From NCBI RefSeq assembly GCF_036985505.1, contig NZ_BTGQ01000003.1, positions 496,001 through 560,000 of the forward strand: 64,000 bases of DNA. The letters run 5' to 3'. A program made the translations under genes and the position numbers. Shown here piece by piece: positions 27,376 to 35,991 of this stretch (within the stretch, counting starts at the first letter, position 1; each line of letters begins with the position of its first letter). The stretch comes from Croceitalea sp947503285 (lineage in GTDB: Bacteria; Bacteroidota; Bacteroidia; Flavobacteriales; Flavobacteriaceae). The notes below the pieces were generated by a model, which was given only the letters and a program-made list of their open reading frames with translations, had not been told where the DNA came from and did no database searches.

Positions 27376-28398
27376 ATGAATATGAAAAACGAGTTCATGA
27401 AAAAGAATCAAACTGCCTTTATGCGATTGCCGATGATCGCAACGCTATTTTTACTGTTGTTCGTCAGCTGTTCAAGTGATGATGACGAAGAAGAATTGGG
27501 TAATTGGATAGACCGCTCCGTTCTTGATGGTACCCCTAGGGGTAGTGCCGTTTCTTTTACGATAGGCAATAACGGATATATGGGTACGGGATATGATGGC
27601 GATGACTATCTTAACGATTTTTGGGTATACGATATCGAAGGAAATTTTTGGAGGCAATTGGCAGATTTGCCAGCGGTGGGAAGAAGCGCTGCCGTTGGTT
27701 TTGCCTTGAACGAATCAGGATATATAGGACTGGGTTTTGACGGTGATGACGAACTGGGGGATTTCTATAGGTATAACCTTGCATCCAACACATGGGTTCG
27801 TATTGCTGATTTCGCAGGTGCCCCACGAAGGGGGGCCATTGCATTTAACTCGACAACCAATGGATATGTCGGTACGGGTTATGATGGTGATAATGACCGG
27901 AAGGATTTTTGGAAGTATAATCCAACAACCGACAGTTGGGAAGAGCTTATAGGCTTCGGTGGCACCAAAAGAAGGGATGCAACTACCTTTGCCATTGGTG
28001 ACAAAGTGTACGTCGGTACCGGGGAATCCAATGGTTTGGATCAAGTGGATTTTTGGGAATTCGATACTACTTCGGAAACGTGGACCGCACTTCTTGATTT
28101 GGATGATGATGACGATTATCGAATTTCAAGAAGTAACGCAGTCGGTTTTACCATTGGTGGATTGGGGTATTTTGCATGCGGTGAACGCGGAATCAACACG
28201 GTATCCTCGGTTTGGGAATACAACCCCAGTACGGATCTCTGGGAAGAGAAAACAGAATATGAGGGGGTTTCAAGACAAGGTGCCGTTAGTTTTTCTAACG
28301 GGGCACGGGCCTTTGTAGCCTTGGGCAATAGTGGAAATCTATTTCTTGATGACAACCGAGAGTTCTTTCCGTTTGAAGAAGAGGAAGAAGATGATTAA
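27376..28398 (+). CDS. Kelch-repeat beta-propeller lipoprotein
   Basis: 340 aa. The leader ends in LLLFVSC (Cys32) followed by SSDDDEEE, a surface-lipoprotein type start. Six or so repeats of about 47 residues follow, each with a '(G/T)GYDGD..L.DFW.Y' core and 'W..L/I..F/L' ending: GYMGTGYDGDDYLNDFWVYD, GYIGLGFDGDDELGDFYRYN, GYVGTGYDGDNDRKDFWKYN. This is a kelch-type propeller with unusually acidic loops, which may bind calcium. The C-terminus is acidic (FEEEEEDD). It probably works with the DUF6268 barrel just upstream. Confidence 0.87.
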   Translation: MNMKNEFMKKNQTAFMRLPMIATLFLLLFVSCSSDDDEEELGNWIDRSVLDGTPRGSAVSFTIGNNGYMGTGYDGDDYLNDFWVYDIEGNFWRQLADLPAVGRSAAVGFALNESGYIGLGFDGDDELGDFYRYNLASNTWVRIADFAGAPRRGAIAFNSTTNGYVGTGYDGDNDRKDFWKYNPTTDSWEELIGFGGTKRRDATTFAIGDKVYVGTGESNGLDQVDFWEFDTTSETWTALLDLDDDDDYRISRSNAVGFTIGGLGYFACGERGINTVSSVWEYNPSTDLWEEKTEYEGVSRQGAVSFSNGARAFVALGNSGNLFLDDNREFFPFEEEEEDD

Positions 28399-28416
28399 TA
28401 ACGAACCAGTTTCTTT

Positions 28417-28770
28417 ATGTTGAGCCAAGCCAAATATATTGTAATAAGCATTAGCATAGTGCTACTGATTATTTTCCTCGGGTTTTTTATGGTGGAGAAC
28501 GATACCACCGATTTTAAAAAAAACGCTGCTATTTACGAATTGGTTTCGGCAAAAGAAGATTCAGGGGGGTGGTCATATAAAATATTCTATCGTCGGCAAT
28601 TATTGATAAAACAAGAATACATACCTGCGGTAAGCGGAAAACAGTTGTTTTCATCAAAGAAAGATGCGGAAAAGGTTGGAAAACTTGTAATCGATAAGTT
28701 AAAAAGTAATCGTTCGCCAACGATTACAATAGTCGATTTACAAAACTATCGTGTTAAATTTGAAGAATAA
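28417..28770 (+). CDS. DUF4907 family membrane-anchored protein
   Basis: 117 aa. One N-terminal transmembrane segment (residues ~7-27) is followed by a soluble ~85-residue domain with 'GGWSYKIFYRRQLLIKQEYIPAVSG' (outline, residues ~50-74) and KDAEKVGKLVIDKL, the pattern of DUF4907. Function unknown; the domain could be periplasmic. It lies 18 bases after the kelch gene and 34 bases before the histidine kinase start. Confidence 0.75.
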   Translation: MLSQAKYIVISISIVLLIIFLGFFMVENDTTDFKKNAAIYELVSAKEDSGGWSYKIFYRRQLLIKQEYIPAVSGKQLFSSKKDAEKVGKLVIDKLKSNRSPTITIVDLQNYRVKFEE

Positions 28771-28804
28771 CTGGCTTCATATCGTATCGCTGGGTAGAAG
28801 CAAA

Positions 28805-29830
28805 ATGAAGAAATCTTTGAAAATTAAGGAATTTTGGATTCATATAATTGCATGGGTCTGTATCGCAACGTTTCCATTATTTGTATCCATATCACTTTTT
28901 CAAGAGTATGAGCCTGGGATGTTTTTAAGGATAAGTTTTCCTCCCTTGTTGTTCTATATGAATTACAGCTTGCTAGTACCAAAACTTTTGTTGAAGAAAA
29001 AGATGGTGGCCTATGTAGGTGCCTCTATATTGTTCTTGGTGTTTTTTATCCTTTTGGTGAATCAAGTCAATTTCTTTTTCCCTGTAAGGGGTTTTGGAGA
29101 GATTCAAAATTTGTTGGGCGAAGACCAGCTACGGCCGATTCAGTATTTTTCTGCCACATTTATTTCATTGGCCTTTTTCTTATTGGGTGGGCTTATGAAG
29201 TTAATCAAGGATTTTTATAATAGGGATAAAGCCCAGAAGGAAATTGAGGTACAACGCGCGGAAACGGAATTGGAGTTTTTAAAGGCACAATTGAATCCCC
29301 ATTTTTTATTCAATTCCCTGAACAGCGTATACTCCTTGGTCCGCAACCAGTCAAAAGAAGCCCCGGAAGCGGTAATAACCTTGTCGGAATTGATGCGGTA
29401 TATGCTCTATGAGGCAAACCAAAATAAAGTATCCTTAGAAAAGGAAATTGAGTATATCAAGAATTATGTGTGTCTGCAAAGACTCCGTATTTCAGACAGT
29501 CAGAACGTTAAATTATTGATCAAAGGGGATTATTCCGATAAAATGATCGCCCCTCTTTTGCTCATCACCTTTATTGAGAATGCCTTCAAATACGGAACGG
29601 ATTTTAAGGGTAAGACCAAGGTTGAGATCAAAATAGAGATCAATGGGGATCATCTATATTTTAGGACATGTAATTTAATTGGGCTTCAAAGAAAAGATGA
29701 GCCTAATTCAGGGATTGGCCTTAAAAATGTTGAGAATCGATTGGATTATCTTTACCCAAAGGCCCATGCCTTGGATGTGCAAGAATTTAACGGGGAATAT
29801 ATAGTCGATTTGCATATCACCTTGGTTTAA
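28805..29830 (+). CDS. LytS-type membrane sensor histidine kinase
   Basis: 341 aa. The frame opens with GTG at 28751 inside DUF4907, but the ATG at 28805 (MKKSLKIKEF) gives a normal protein. Four transmembrane helices cover residues ~10-135, then a short coiled coil leads to the His-kinase domain with the phosphoacceptor H166 in QLNPHFLFNSLNS. The ATP-binding domain has FIENAFKYG (N box) and GIGLKNVENRL (G box). There is no separate periplasmic sensor domain, so sensing is through the membrane or through partners, perhaps the co-encoded surface proteins. The response regulator follows 64 bases later. Confidence 0.93.
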   Translation: MKKSLKIKEFWIHIIAWVCIATFPLFVSISLFQEYEPGMFLRISFPPLLFYMNYSLLVPKLLLKKKMVAYVGASILFLVFFILLVNQVNFFFPVRGFGEIQNLLGEDQLRPIQYFSATFISLAFFLLGGLMKLIKDFYNRDKAQKEIEVQRAETELEFLKAQLNPHFLFNSLNSVYSLVRNQSKEAPEAVITLSELMRYMLYEANQNKVSLEKEIEYIKNYVCLQRLRISDSQNVKLLIKGDYSDKMIAPLLLITFIENAFKYGTDFKGKTKVEIKIEINGDHLYFRTCNLIGLQRKDEPNSGIGLKNVENRLDYLYPKAHALDVQEFNGEYIVDLHITLV

Positions 29831-29894
29831 GTCGTGCCGGGGAGCATTGTGATTCGAAATGTATGGATACGTGTAGGAATTTAAAGCGAAATGA

Positions 29895-30626
29895 ATGAAA
29901 TGTATTATAGTTGATGACGAACCCCTTGCAATAAGTGTCTTGAACTCTTATTGTGATGACATCGCTTTTTTAGAGGTTATGGGGGTGTTTACCAATCCCT
30001 TGGAGGCCATGGACTTTTTGGTCACACAACAAATCGATTTGGTATTTTCTGATATCGAAATGCCCCAAATAAACGGTCTAGAGTTCATAAGAACCTTAGA
30101 GAACAAACCTCTTTTCGTATTTACCACGGCATATCAGAAATACGCTATTGATGGTTTCGAACTAAACGCCGTCGATTACTTGGTCAAACCAATTCCATTT
30201 GTGCGTTTTGTGAAAGCCGTGAATAGGGCAAAAGAAACCTATGAATTAAAGAATAGAAAAGACGAAAGTAACAACGTCGTTTCCGCTGGGGGTGATAATG
30301 CTGCCAAAGATGATTTTATGTTCGTTAAATCAGAATATGGAAACATAAAGATTGAATTTGAGAACATCAAATATGTGCAGGGGCTAAAGGACTATTTGAA
30401 GATTCACATCAAAGGTCCTTCCAATAAGCCCATTTTAACCTTAATGAGTTTTAAGGAGATGGAAACGAAGATTCCGCAAAATCAATTTTTAAGGGTGCAT
30501 CGTTCTTTTATTGTAAACCTGAATTATATTGATTCCATTCAAAGAAGTAAAATCGTGATTGACGATATTCGAATTCCTATCGGTGAAAGCTACAAAAGTG
30601 AATTTCTAAAAAGGGTAGGCCTTTAA
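29895..30626 (+). CDS. LytTR-family response regulator
   Basis: 243 aa. The receiver domain (residues ~1-120) contains the acidic pocket D7/D8, the phosphorylation site D53 (FSDIEMP) and the conserved lysine in VDYLVKPIP. The LytTR DNA-binding domain follows (~140-243: FVKSEYGNIKIEF, IKYVQGLKDYLKIH, FLRVHRSFIVNL). It pairs with the LytS-like kinase just upstream. LytTR regulators bind pairs of short direct repeats; an obvious target is the promoter region of its own five-gene cluster, but I could not identify the site. A terminator follows. Confidence 0.95.
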   Translation: MKCIIVDDEPLAISVLNSYCDDIAFLEVMGVFTNPLEAMDFLVTQQIDLVFSDIEMPQINGLEFIRTLENKPLFVFTTAYQKYAIDGFELNAVDYLVKPIPFVRFVKAVNRAKETYELKNRKDESNNVVSAGGDNAAKDDFMFVKSEYGNIKIEFENIKYVQGLKDYLKIHIKGPSNKPILTLMSFKEMETKIPQNQFLRVHRSFIVNLNYIDSIQRSKIVIDDIRIPIGESYKSEFLKRVGL

Positions 30627-30685
30627 GGACCGGGCTTCGATTTTGCTTTTACGATGTTCAAGTAGATACTTCGGCACCAAATGCT

Positions 30686-30722
30686 AAAAGACCGTTACGA
30701 TAAAAAGTAACGGTCTTTTATT
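30686..30722 (+). terminator. Terminator after the LytR-type gene
   Basis: Perfect 13-base inverted repeat (30686-30698 and 30707-30719) with an eight-base loop. The right arm ends in TTTT and the left arm begins AAAA, so it can stop transcription in either direction. Confidence 0.9.
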
Positions 30723-31148
30723 TCACCTTAGCCTAACTAAGACAACAATTAAAAACTATGAAAAAATAAACACTTTCTTCAAGCATTTTCTATTTGAGAA
30801 ACGGAGTAATGATTTCTACCATTCCGTTAAACCGATTTAAAGTCCCTCTCAATACTCTAACATCCCTTGAAAAATTGAAATTCCGTAAGAAATCAATCGG
30901 CAATTATGATAGTTGAAATTATGTGGTTTTACTAAAAGGAAAAAAAAAGATATATCAAATGCCAAATTTTATCTTCGAAACCAGTGAACCAATCTACAAG
31001 TACTTTGAGCGACCTGTTTTTAACGCTAAAATTGTATGACCCGCACCACTTTTTTAGGGTATTGTTACAGCGACGGTACCCTACCGCTTCACAAAAGGAA
31101 TCCAAAAAACATGTTCGTATAGACATTTCAAGGGTTGGTCGATTTTAG
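30723..31148. other. Non-coding stretch between the LytSR cluster and efflux operon 2
   Basis: About 430 bases with no convincing gene. A 64-codon frame on the minus strand (30932-31126) has no start context or family resemblance. A short imperfect inverted repeat (around 30800-30828, arms AACGG/CCGTT) is visible. The promoter of efflux operon 2 lies at its right edge. An untranslated RNA is possible but unsupported. Confidence 0.5.
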
Positions 31149-31179
31149 TTGATGTTCAGGCTGTTATCCAATAGTTTTG
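31149..31179 (+). promoter_or_regulatory. Promoter for efflux operon 2
   Basis: TTG (31149-31151), 20 bases, TAGTTTTG (31172-31179): a consensus Bacteroidota promoter. The start of transcription would be near 31186, leaving a leader of about 80 bases. The same -7 octamer stands before efflux operon 1. Confidence 0.65.
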
Positions 31180-31268
31180 GCTAAAAATAGACTTATATAC
31201 CGTCTTTGAAGTAAAATCCAAATTACTGAGTGTAAGGTAGGGTGCAAAAGTCAAAACGTAATAATAGC

Positions 31269-31637
31269 ATGGCAATACATACTAATTTTTTTCTAGCGAT
31301 CCTTAGTTTGACGTTAGCGCAATCCGCTTTATCCCAAACGGATCTGTCCGCAGCACAAATGGCAGCATATCAAGATAAATTGATGTTCGAAGCACTTGAT
31401 TTAACAGAAGAGCAGCAAGCCGGCGTTTCAAGAATAAATTTGAAATATTCAAAAAAGCAGAAGGCACTTATGGATGAACCCGGTTCGATGTTTGGCAAGA
31501 TAGGCGATATAAAAAGAATCAAGAAAGCGAAGAACGCTGAGCTTGAAGCGGTATTGACGGCTGCCCAATTTGAGAAGTATGAAGATGATATAGCCCCAAA
31601 GATCAAAAGCTATATGAAGGCAAATATGAGAAGCTAA
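31269..31637 (+). CDS. Small Spy/CpxP-like periplasmic helical protein
   Basis: 122 aa from the ATG at 31269 (a GTG at 31242 extends the frame but would hide the signal peptide). The signal peptide ends near SALSQ (residue ~23). The mature part is helical and charged, with LDLTEEQQAGVSRINLKYSKKQ and LEAVLTAAQFEKYED, resembling LTxxQ-type repeats of periplasmic stress chaperones and metal-responsive proteins. That resemblance is weak, so the function is tentative. It is first in the operon and three bases before the adaptor gene, suggesting an accessory or sensor role for efflux system 2. Confidence 0.7.
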   Translation: MAIHTNFFLAILSLTLAQSALSQTDLSAAQMAAYQDKLMFEALDLTEEQQAGVSRINLKYSKKQKALMDEPGSMFGKIGDIKRIKKAKNAELEAVLTAAQFEKYEDDIAPKIKSYMKANMRS

Positions 31638-31640
31638 ACG

Positions 31641-32756
31641 ATGAAGGGAAAGTATAGTATCCTTTTGGGCGTCTTATTTATAACCTCGGGCATTTTAGCC
31701 TTCACGTTTTTAAATAGGAAAGAGGATCCCGCTACAACGGAGGCGGAATCCGAACCGGTCGATCTTGAGGTAAAGACCCAGCTTGTAGAGTTAATCGATA
31801 TTCCCTACCGTATTGAAGCGACAGGGACCTTGCAAGCCGCCGAAAAAATTGAATTGTTCAGTGAAGTACAGGGAATTCTTGAAAAAACAGCCACCCCATT
31901 TAAAATGGGCAACAAGTTTAAAAAAGGACAAGTTTTAATTGCATTGGATAGTAAGGAACATGAAGCCCAAATAAAGTCAAGTAGAAGTGATCTTATGAAC
32001 CAGATTGCCGCAATGTTACCTGATATGGAGATGGACTATCCCAATGGTTTTCGAAAATGGGAAGTGTATTTAGAAGGTTTGAACGTAAACCAACGTACGC
32101 CAACATTACCAGTGTTTAGTTCAAATGAAGAGAAGTTGTTCGTATCGGGCAAGAATATTTACAATACGTATTTCAATATCAAAAACGGCGAGGAACGCCT
32201 AAACAAATATACACTGAGGGCCCCCTTTGACGGTATTGTTACCGAATCAAATGTACGGGTGGGTACCTTGATACGCAGTGGCCAAAAAATCGGCGAGTTT
32301 GTCGATGATTCGAGGTTTGAATTGCAACTTTCAGTACCGGCATCGGAAAACCGGTATTTGAAAAGGGGTATTGCCGTCGATTTGAATACCGTTGATGGGT
32401 TGACATCTTTTAGCGGAAACATTACCAGGATCAATGGAAAGATAAACCAAGACACCCAAAGTATCGCTATTGTTGTTGAGGTGGATCATAATGATTTGAA
32501 AGATGGTGAATATCTTCTGGCTAAAATTGAAGGCGATGAATTGGTCGATGTCTTTAGCTTGGACAATTCATTAATCCTAGAAAACAATCATGTATATGCA
32601 ATTGAGAACGAAAAGCTGCAATTGGTGCCAGTAGAGATCCTTAATTATCAGGGCGATATGGTTATCGTCAAGGGCTTGAAGAACGGTATGCTGTTAGTAG
32701 GTGAAAAAATCGCTAATGCCTATCCAGGAATGCCAGTTAAGCCCGTTGAGGGTTGA
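31641..32756 (+). CDS. RND efflux periplasmic adaptor (HlyD/MFP family), system 2
   Basis: 371 aa, paralogous to the adaptor at 17677. N-terminal membrane anchor (~residues 5-24), then RIEATGTLQAAEKIELFSEVQG (outline), the helical hairpin, and the returning lipoyl half YTLRAPFDGIVTESNVRVGTLIRSGQ (outline), followed by barrel domains. Shared landmarks with system 1 include 'MLPDMEMDYPNGF.KW' versus 'VLPDLRLDYPEHFSKW' and 'I.GKINQDTQS' versus 'INGRVDQASQT'. A gap of 88 bases separates it from the permease, whereas system 1 overlaps. Confidence 0.92.
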   Translation: MKGKYSILLGVLFITSGILAFTFLNRKEDPATTEAESEPVDLEVKTQLVELIDIPYRIEATGTLQAAEKIELFSEVQGILEKTATPFKMGNKFKKGQVLIALDSKEHEAQIKSSRSDLMNQIAAMLPDMEMDYPNGFRKWEVYLEGLNVNQRTPTLPVFSSNEEKLFVSGKNIYNTYFNIKNGEERLNKYTLRAPFDGIVTESNVRVGTLIRSGQKIGEFVDDSRFELQLSVPASENRYLKRGIAVDLNTVDGLTSFSGNITRINGKINQDTQSIAIVVEVDHNDLKDGEYLLAKIEGDELVDVFSLDNSLILENNHVYAIENEKLQLVPVEILNYQGDMVIVKGLKNGMLLVGEKIANAYPGMPVKPVEG

Positions 32757-32844
32757 TATGATTTGTTTCCACTTAAACTGAAACGAATAAGCTTCCCATA
32801 TCCGCAGTATTGAAAAGCGCATCTCACTTTATCGACGCCTATTT

Positions 32845-35800
32845 ATGAAGAAATTTCTAGCATATTTTATCAAGTATCCGGTCGCGGTGAACATTTTCAT
32901 CGTTGGATTTTTGATTTTTGGTTTCTTGGGTTATCAAAAAATGAACTCCTCTTTTTTTCCTTTGGCAAATGCCAAAACAATTCAAATTTCGGTCACCTAT
33001 CCCGGTGCTTCCCCAGAAGAAGTGGAAGAAGGCATAATCGAGAAGATCGAACGAAACCTAAAAGGTGTTACTGGCATTGATCGGGTAAGTTCGGTATCCC
33101 AAGAAAATAGGGGCACCGTGACCATTGAAACACTGTCTGGCTTTGATGTCAACCTGATATTGGATGAAGTGAAGAATGAAGTGGATAGAATACCCTCTTT
33201 CCCCACCGATATCGAACCCCCTGTAATAGAAACGATAAAACCCACACGGCCTGCTATTTCATTTATAGTCACTGGTGATGGCATTCCACTTCGTATCTTA
33301 AAAGGGCATGCACAAGAGATCGAGAATGATTTATTGCGTATTGACGGTATTTCGCAAATCGCGCTAAAGGGATTTCCTGAAGAGGAAATTGAGATAGCCA
33401 TCTCAGAATCCAAATTGAGAAGTTATCAGTTGACTTTTGAAGATGTGGCCAAATCCATTGCTGATGCGAATATCATTATTTCAGCAGGTTCTATAAGAAC
33501 GAAAGACGAAGAGTTTTTGATTCGGGCCAATAACAAAGGTTATTATGCTGGTAAACTTGATGATATCGTGGTGAAATCATCTGCTGATGGTTCAAAAGTA
33601 TATTTAAGGAATATTGCCACACTTCGCGATGCCTTTAACGAAAGTCCCAATAGACTCTTTTATAACGGTAAACAGGCCGTTCAAATTGATTTGAACAACA
33701 CCAATACGGAAGACCTAATAGGTAGTGTTGATAGTGTTAAAAACTATATCGAGGTTTTTAATGCCTCTCACGATAATATCGAGTTGAAGGCTATCTTTAA
33801 TACCGCGGATGCCATTCAAGATAGAATTTCTTTGTTGCTTGAAAATGCCATAATCGGAATGGTTCTCGTATTGGTCTTATTATCTTTTTTCTTAAGGCCA
33901 AGCGTTGCATTTTGGGTGGCTTTTGGGTTGCCTATTTCATTCTTTGGCATGTTTATCCTATTACCACAGTATGGGGTTACGTTGAACATGTTGTCAATGT
34001 TTGGAATGATTTTGGTCATCGGAATTTTGGTGGATGATGGTATCGTGATCGCCGAGAATATTTATAGTAGGCGCGAACAAGGGGAATCACCGATAAAGGC
34101 GGCCGTCAACGGTACTTTAGAAGTATTGAAGCCTATACTTTCAGCAATTGCAACTACCATATTGGCATTCTCGGTATTCTTCTTTTTAGGCGGACAGGTG
34201 GGCGAGTTCTTTGGTGATATCGCTATTGTCGTTACCCTCACACTATTAGTATCCCTTATTGAGGCACTATTGATTTTGCCTGCCCACCTAGCACACTCGA
34301 AGGATATAAAGAATATCAAGAAGGTCAGTAAGTTCAATCAATATGGTGAAAAATTCATGGACTTCTTACGGGATAAAGTGTACAGTCCGGTATATAAAAA
34401 GTGTCTACAACATAAGTTCTTGTCATTTTCGGTAGTACTCTTTTTATTTATCATCACCATAGGTGCCTTCACCAGTGGCCTTATTAAACTATCGTTTTTT
34501 CCGACAACGGCAAGCGATCAGATCGTAGCGACCATCAATACTCCCCAGGGGACTAGTGAACGTATTACGGATTCCATTGCTTCGCATGTTGAAAGTGCTA
34601 TATGGAGGGTCAATGAAGCGTTGGGGCCCAATGAATTAAATGGGCCACATATCATTGGAACCGTCAAAAGCATAGGCCCGACCAGTTCATCAAGTAGTAT
34701 TACGGTGAACCTCTCACCAAGTGAGACAAGGGCTATATCCTCAGTCGAAATTACAGATAGGATAAGGTCTACCGTAGGGCTGATTCCCTTGCTTGAAAAA
34801 CTGTCCTTCAATTCAGGGGCCAATGTTGGGGGCGCACCTATTTCAGTATCCTTACAAGGAAAGGACATAACCCGAATAAATGCAGCAAAAGAAATGGTTT
34901 TCGCCGAGTTGAAACAAAACCCTGATGTTAAGGATATCACCGATTCCAGTCCAAAGGGAATCAAAGAGATCAAGTTGACATTAAAGGAAAACGCGACGCT
35001 TCTTGGCCTTACCTATAGCAGTTTAATGCAACAGGTGCGAAGTGCATTTTTTGGTAATGAGGTACAACGGGTACAACGCGGGCAAGACGAGGTGAAAATA
35101 TGGGTGCGCTACGAGAAAGAAAATAGGGCCACTATCAATGACATCAATACCATTGAGATTCAGACCCAAAACGGACGTGTGCCACTGTCTCAAGTAGCTT
35201 CGTATACCATAGAACGGGGTGAGGTGGCCATTAACCACTTAGACGGAATTCGAGAGGTCACCGTAGAAGCCGATATTGCGAACCCTAAGGTAAGTTCTGC
35301 TGAGATCATGCAAGATATGGGTACTAGGGTCGCTGATATGATTGAAGCCAAGTATCCTGGGGTTACGGTTTCAGCAGAAGGACAAAACCGTGAGGCAGGC
35401 AAAATAGCGGATTCCGCGGCCGCGGTTTTTCCTGCCATTATATTTTTAATCTATGTGGTAATCGTTTTTACCTTTCGCTCTTTTAGCCAGCCCTTCATTT
35501 TATTGGCACTAATTCCCTTCACGATTATAGGGGTCGCTTGGGGCCATTACCTTCACGGATTCTCTATGAGCATACTTTCGTATTTGGGAATAGTTGGGCT
35601 TATCGGTATTGTGGTCAATGACGGTCTTGTCTTTACCAATAAGTTCAATTCGTTCTTAAAAGAAGGCCTGCCCTTTGATCAAGCACTTTATGAGACCGGG
35701 CGCGCGCGTTTCAGGGCGATTTTTTTAACCTCGATCACAACGATTGCAGGGCTGGCCCCATTGATGTTAGAGCGTAGTCTACAAGCGCAATTTTTGATAC

Positions 35801-35991
35801 CAATGGCCATAGCTATTTCTTACGGAATTGCCATAGCCACGTTATTGACCCTATTTCTATTACCCATATTCCTTTCTTTTTCGAACACCGTTAAAGTCTA
35901 TCTAAGCTATTTGACAACCGGAAAAAAACCAACCAGGGAACAAGTTGAACGTGCTATTATTGAGCAAAAAGTCGAGCATGAAGAATTTTAA
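32845..35991 (+). CDS. RND efflux permease (AcrB/HAE-type), system 2
   Basis: 1048 aa, same architecture as the system 1 permease: N-terminal helix, two large periplasmic loops, two membrane blocks. The proton-relay aspartates lie in GILVDDGIVIAENIY (~residue 397). Collinear identical or near-identical motifs with system 1 include SYPGASPEEVEEGI-type entry segment, FRSFSQP and LIGI.VNDGLV..NKFNS. It lacks the longer charged tail of the system 1 pump. Substrate unknown. The end overlaps the start of the TolC gene by 14 bases. Confidence 0.95.
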   Translation: MKKFLAYFIKYPVAVNIFIVGFLIFGFLGYQKMNSSFFPLANAKTIQISVTYPGASPEEVEEGIIEKIERNLKGVTGIDRVSSVSQENRGTVTIETLSGFDVNLILDEVKNEVDRIPSFPTDIEPPVIETIKPTRPAISFIVTGDGIPLRILKGHAQEIENDLLRIDGISQIALKGFPEEEIEIAISESKLRSYQLTFEDVAKSIADANIIISAGSIRTKDEEFLIRANNKGYYAGKLDDIVVKSSADGSKVYLRNIATLRDAFNESPNRLFYNGKQAVQIDLNNTNTEDLIGSVDSVKNYIEVFNASHDNIELKAIFNTADAIQDRISLLLENAIIGMVLVLVLLSFFLRPSVAFWVAFGLPISFFGMFILLPQYGVTLNMLSMFGMILVIGILVDDGIVIAENIYSRREQGESPIKAAVNGTLEVLKPILSAIATTILAFSVFFFLGGQVGEFFGDIAIVVTLTLLVSLIEALLILPAHLAHSKDIKNIKKVSKFNQYGEKFMDFLRDKVYSPVYKKCLQHKFLSFSVVLFLFIITIGAFTSGLIKLSFFPTTASDQIVATINTPQGTSERITDSIASHVESAIWRVNEALGPNELNGPHIIGTVKSIGPTSSSSSITVNLSPSETRAISSVEITDRIRSTVGLIPLLEKLSFNSGANVGGAPISVSLQGKDITRINAAKEMVFAELKQNPDVKDITDSSPKGIKEIKLTLKENATLLGLTYSSLMQQVRSAFFGNEVQRVQRGQDEVKIWVRYEKENRATINDINTIEIQTQNGRVPLSQVASYTIERGEVAINHLDGIREVTVEADIANPKVSSAEIMQDMGTRVADMIEAKYPGVTVSAEGQNREAGKIADSAAAVFPAIIFLIYVVIVFTFRSFSQPFILLALIPFTIIGVAWGHYLHGFSMSILSYLGIVGLIGIVVNDGLVFTNKFNSFLKEGLPFDQALYETGRARFRAIFLTSITTIAGLAPLMLERSLQAQFLIPMAIAISYGIAIATLLTLFLLPIFLSFSNTVKVYLSYLTTGKKPTREQVERAIIEQKVEHEEF

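Noticed and set aside
30932..31126. 64-codon minus-strand frame in the gap before efflux operon 2
   Set aside because: No signal, family resemblance or promoter, and the composition is that of non-coding DNA.
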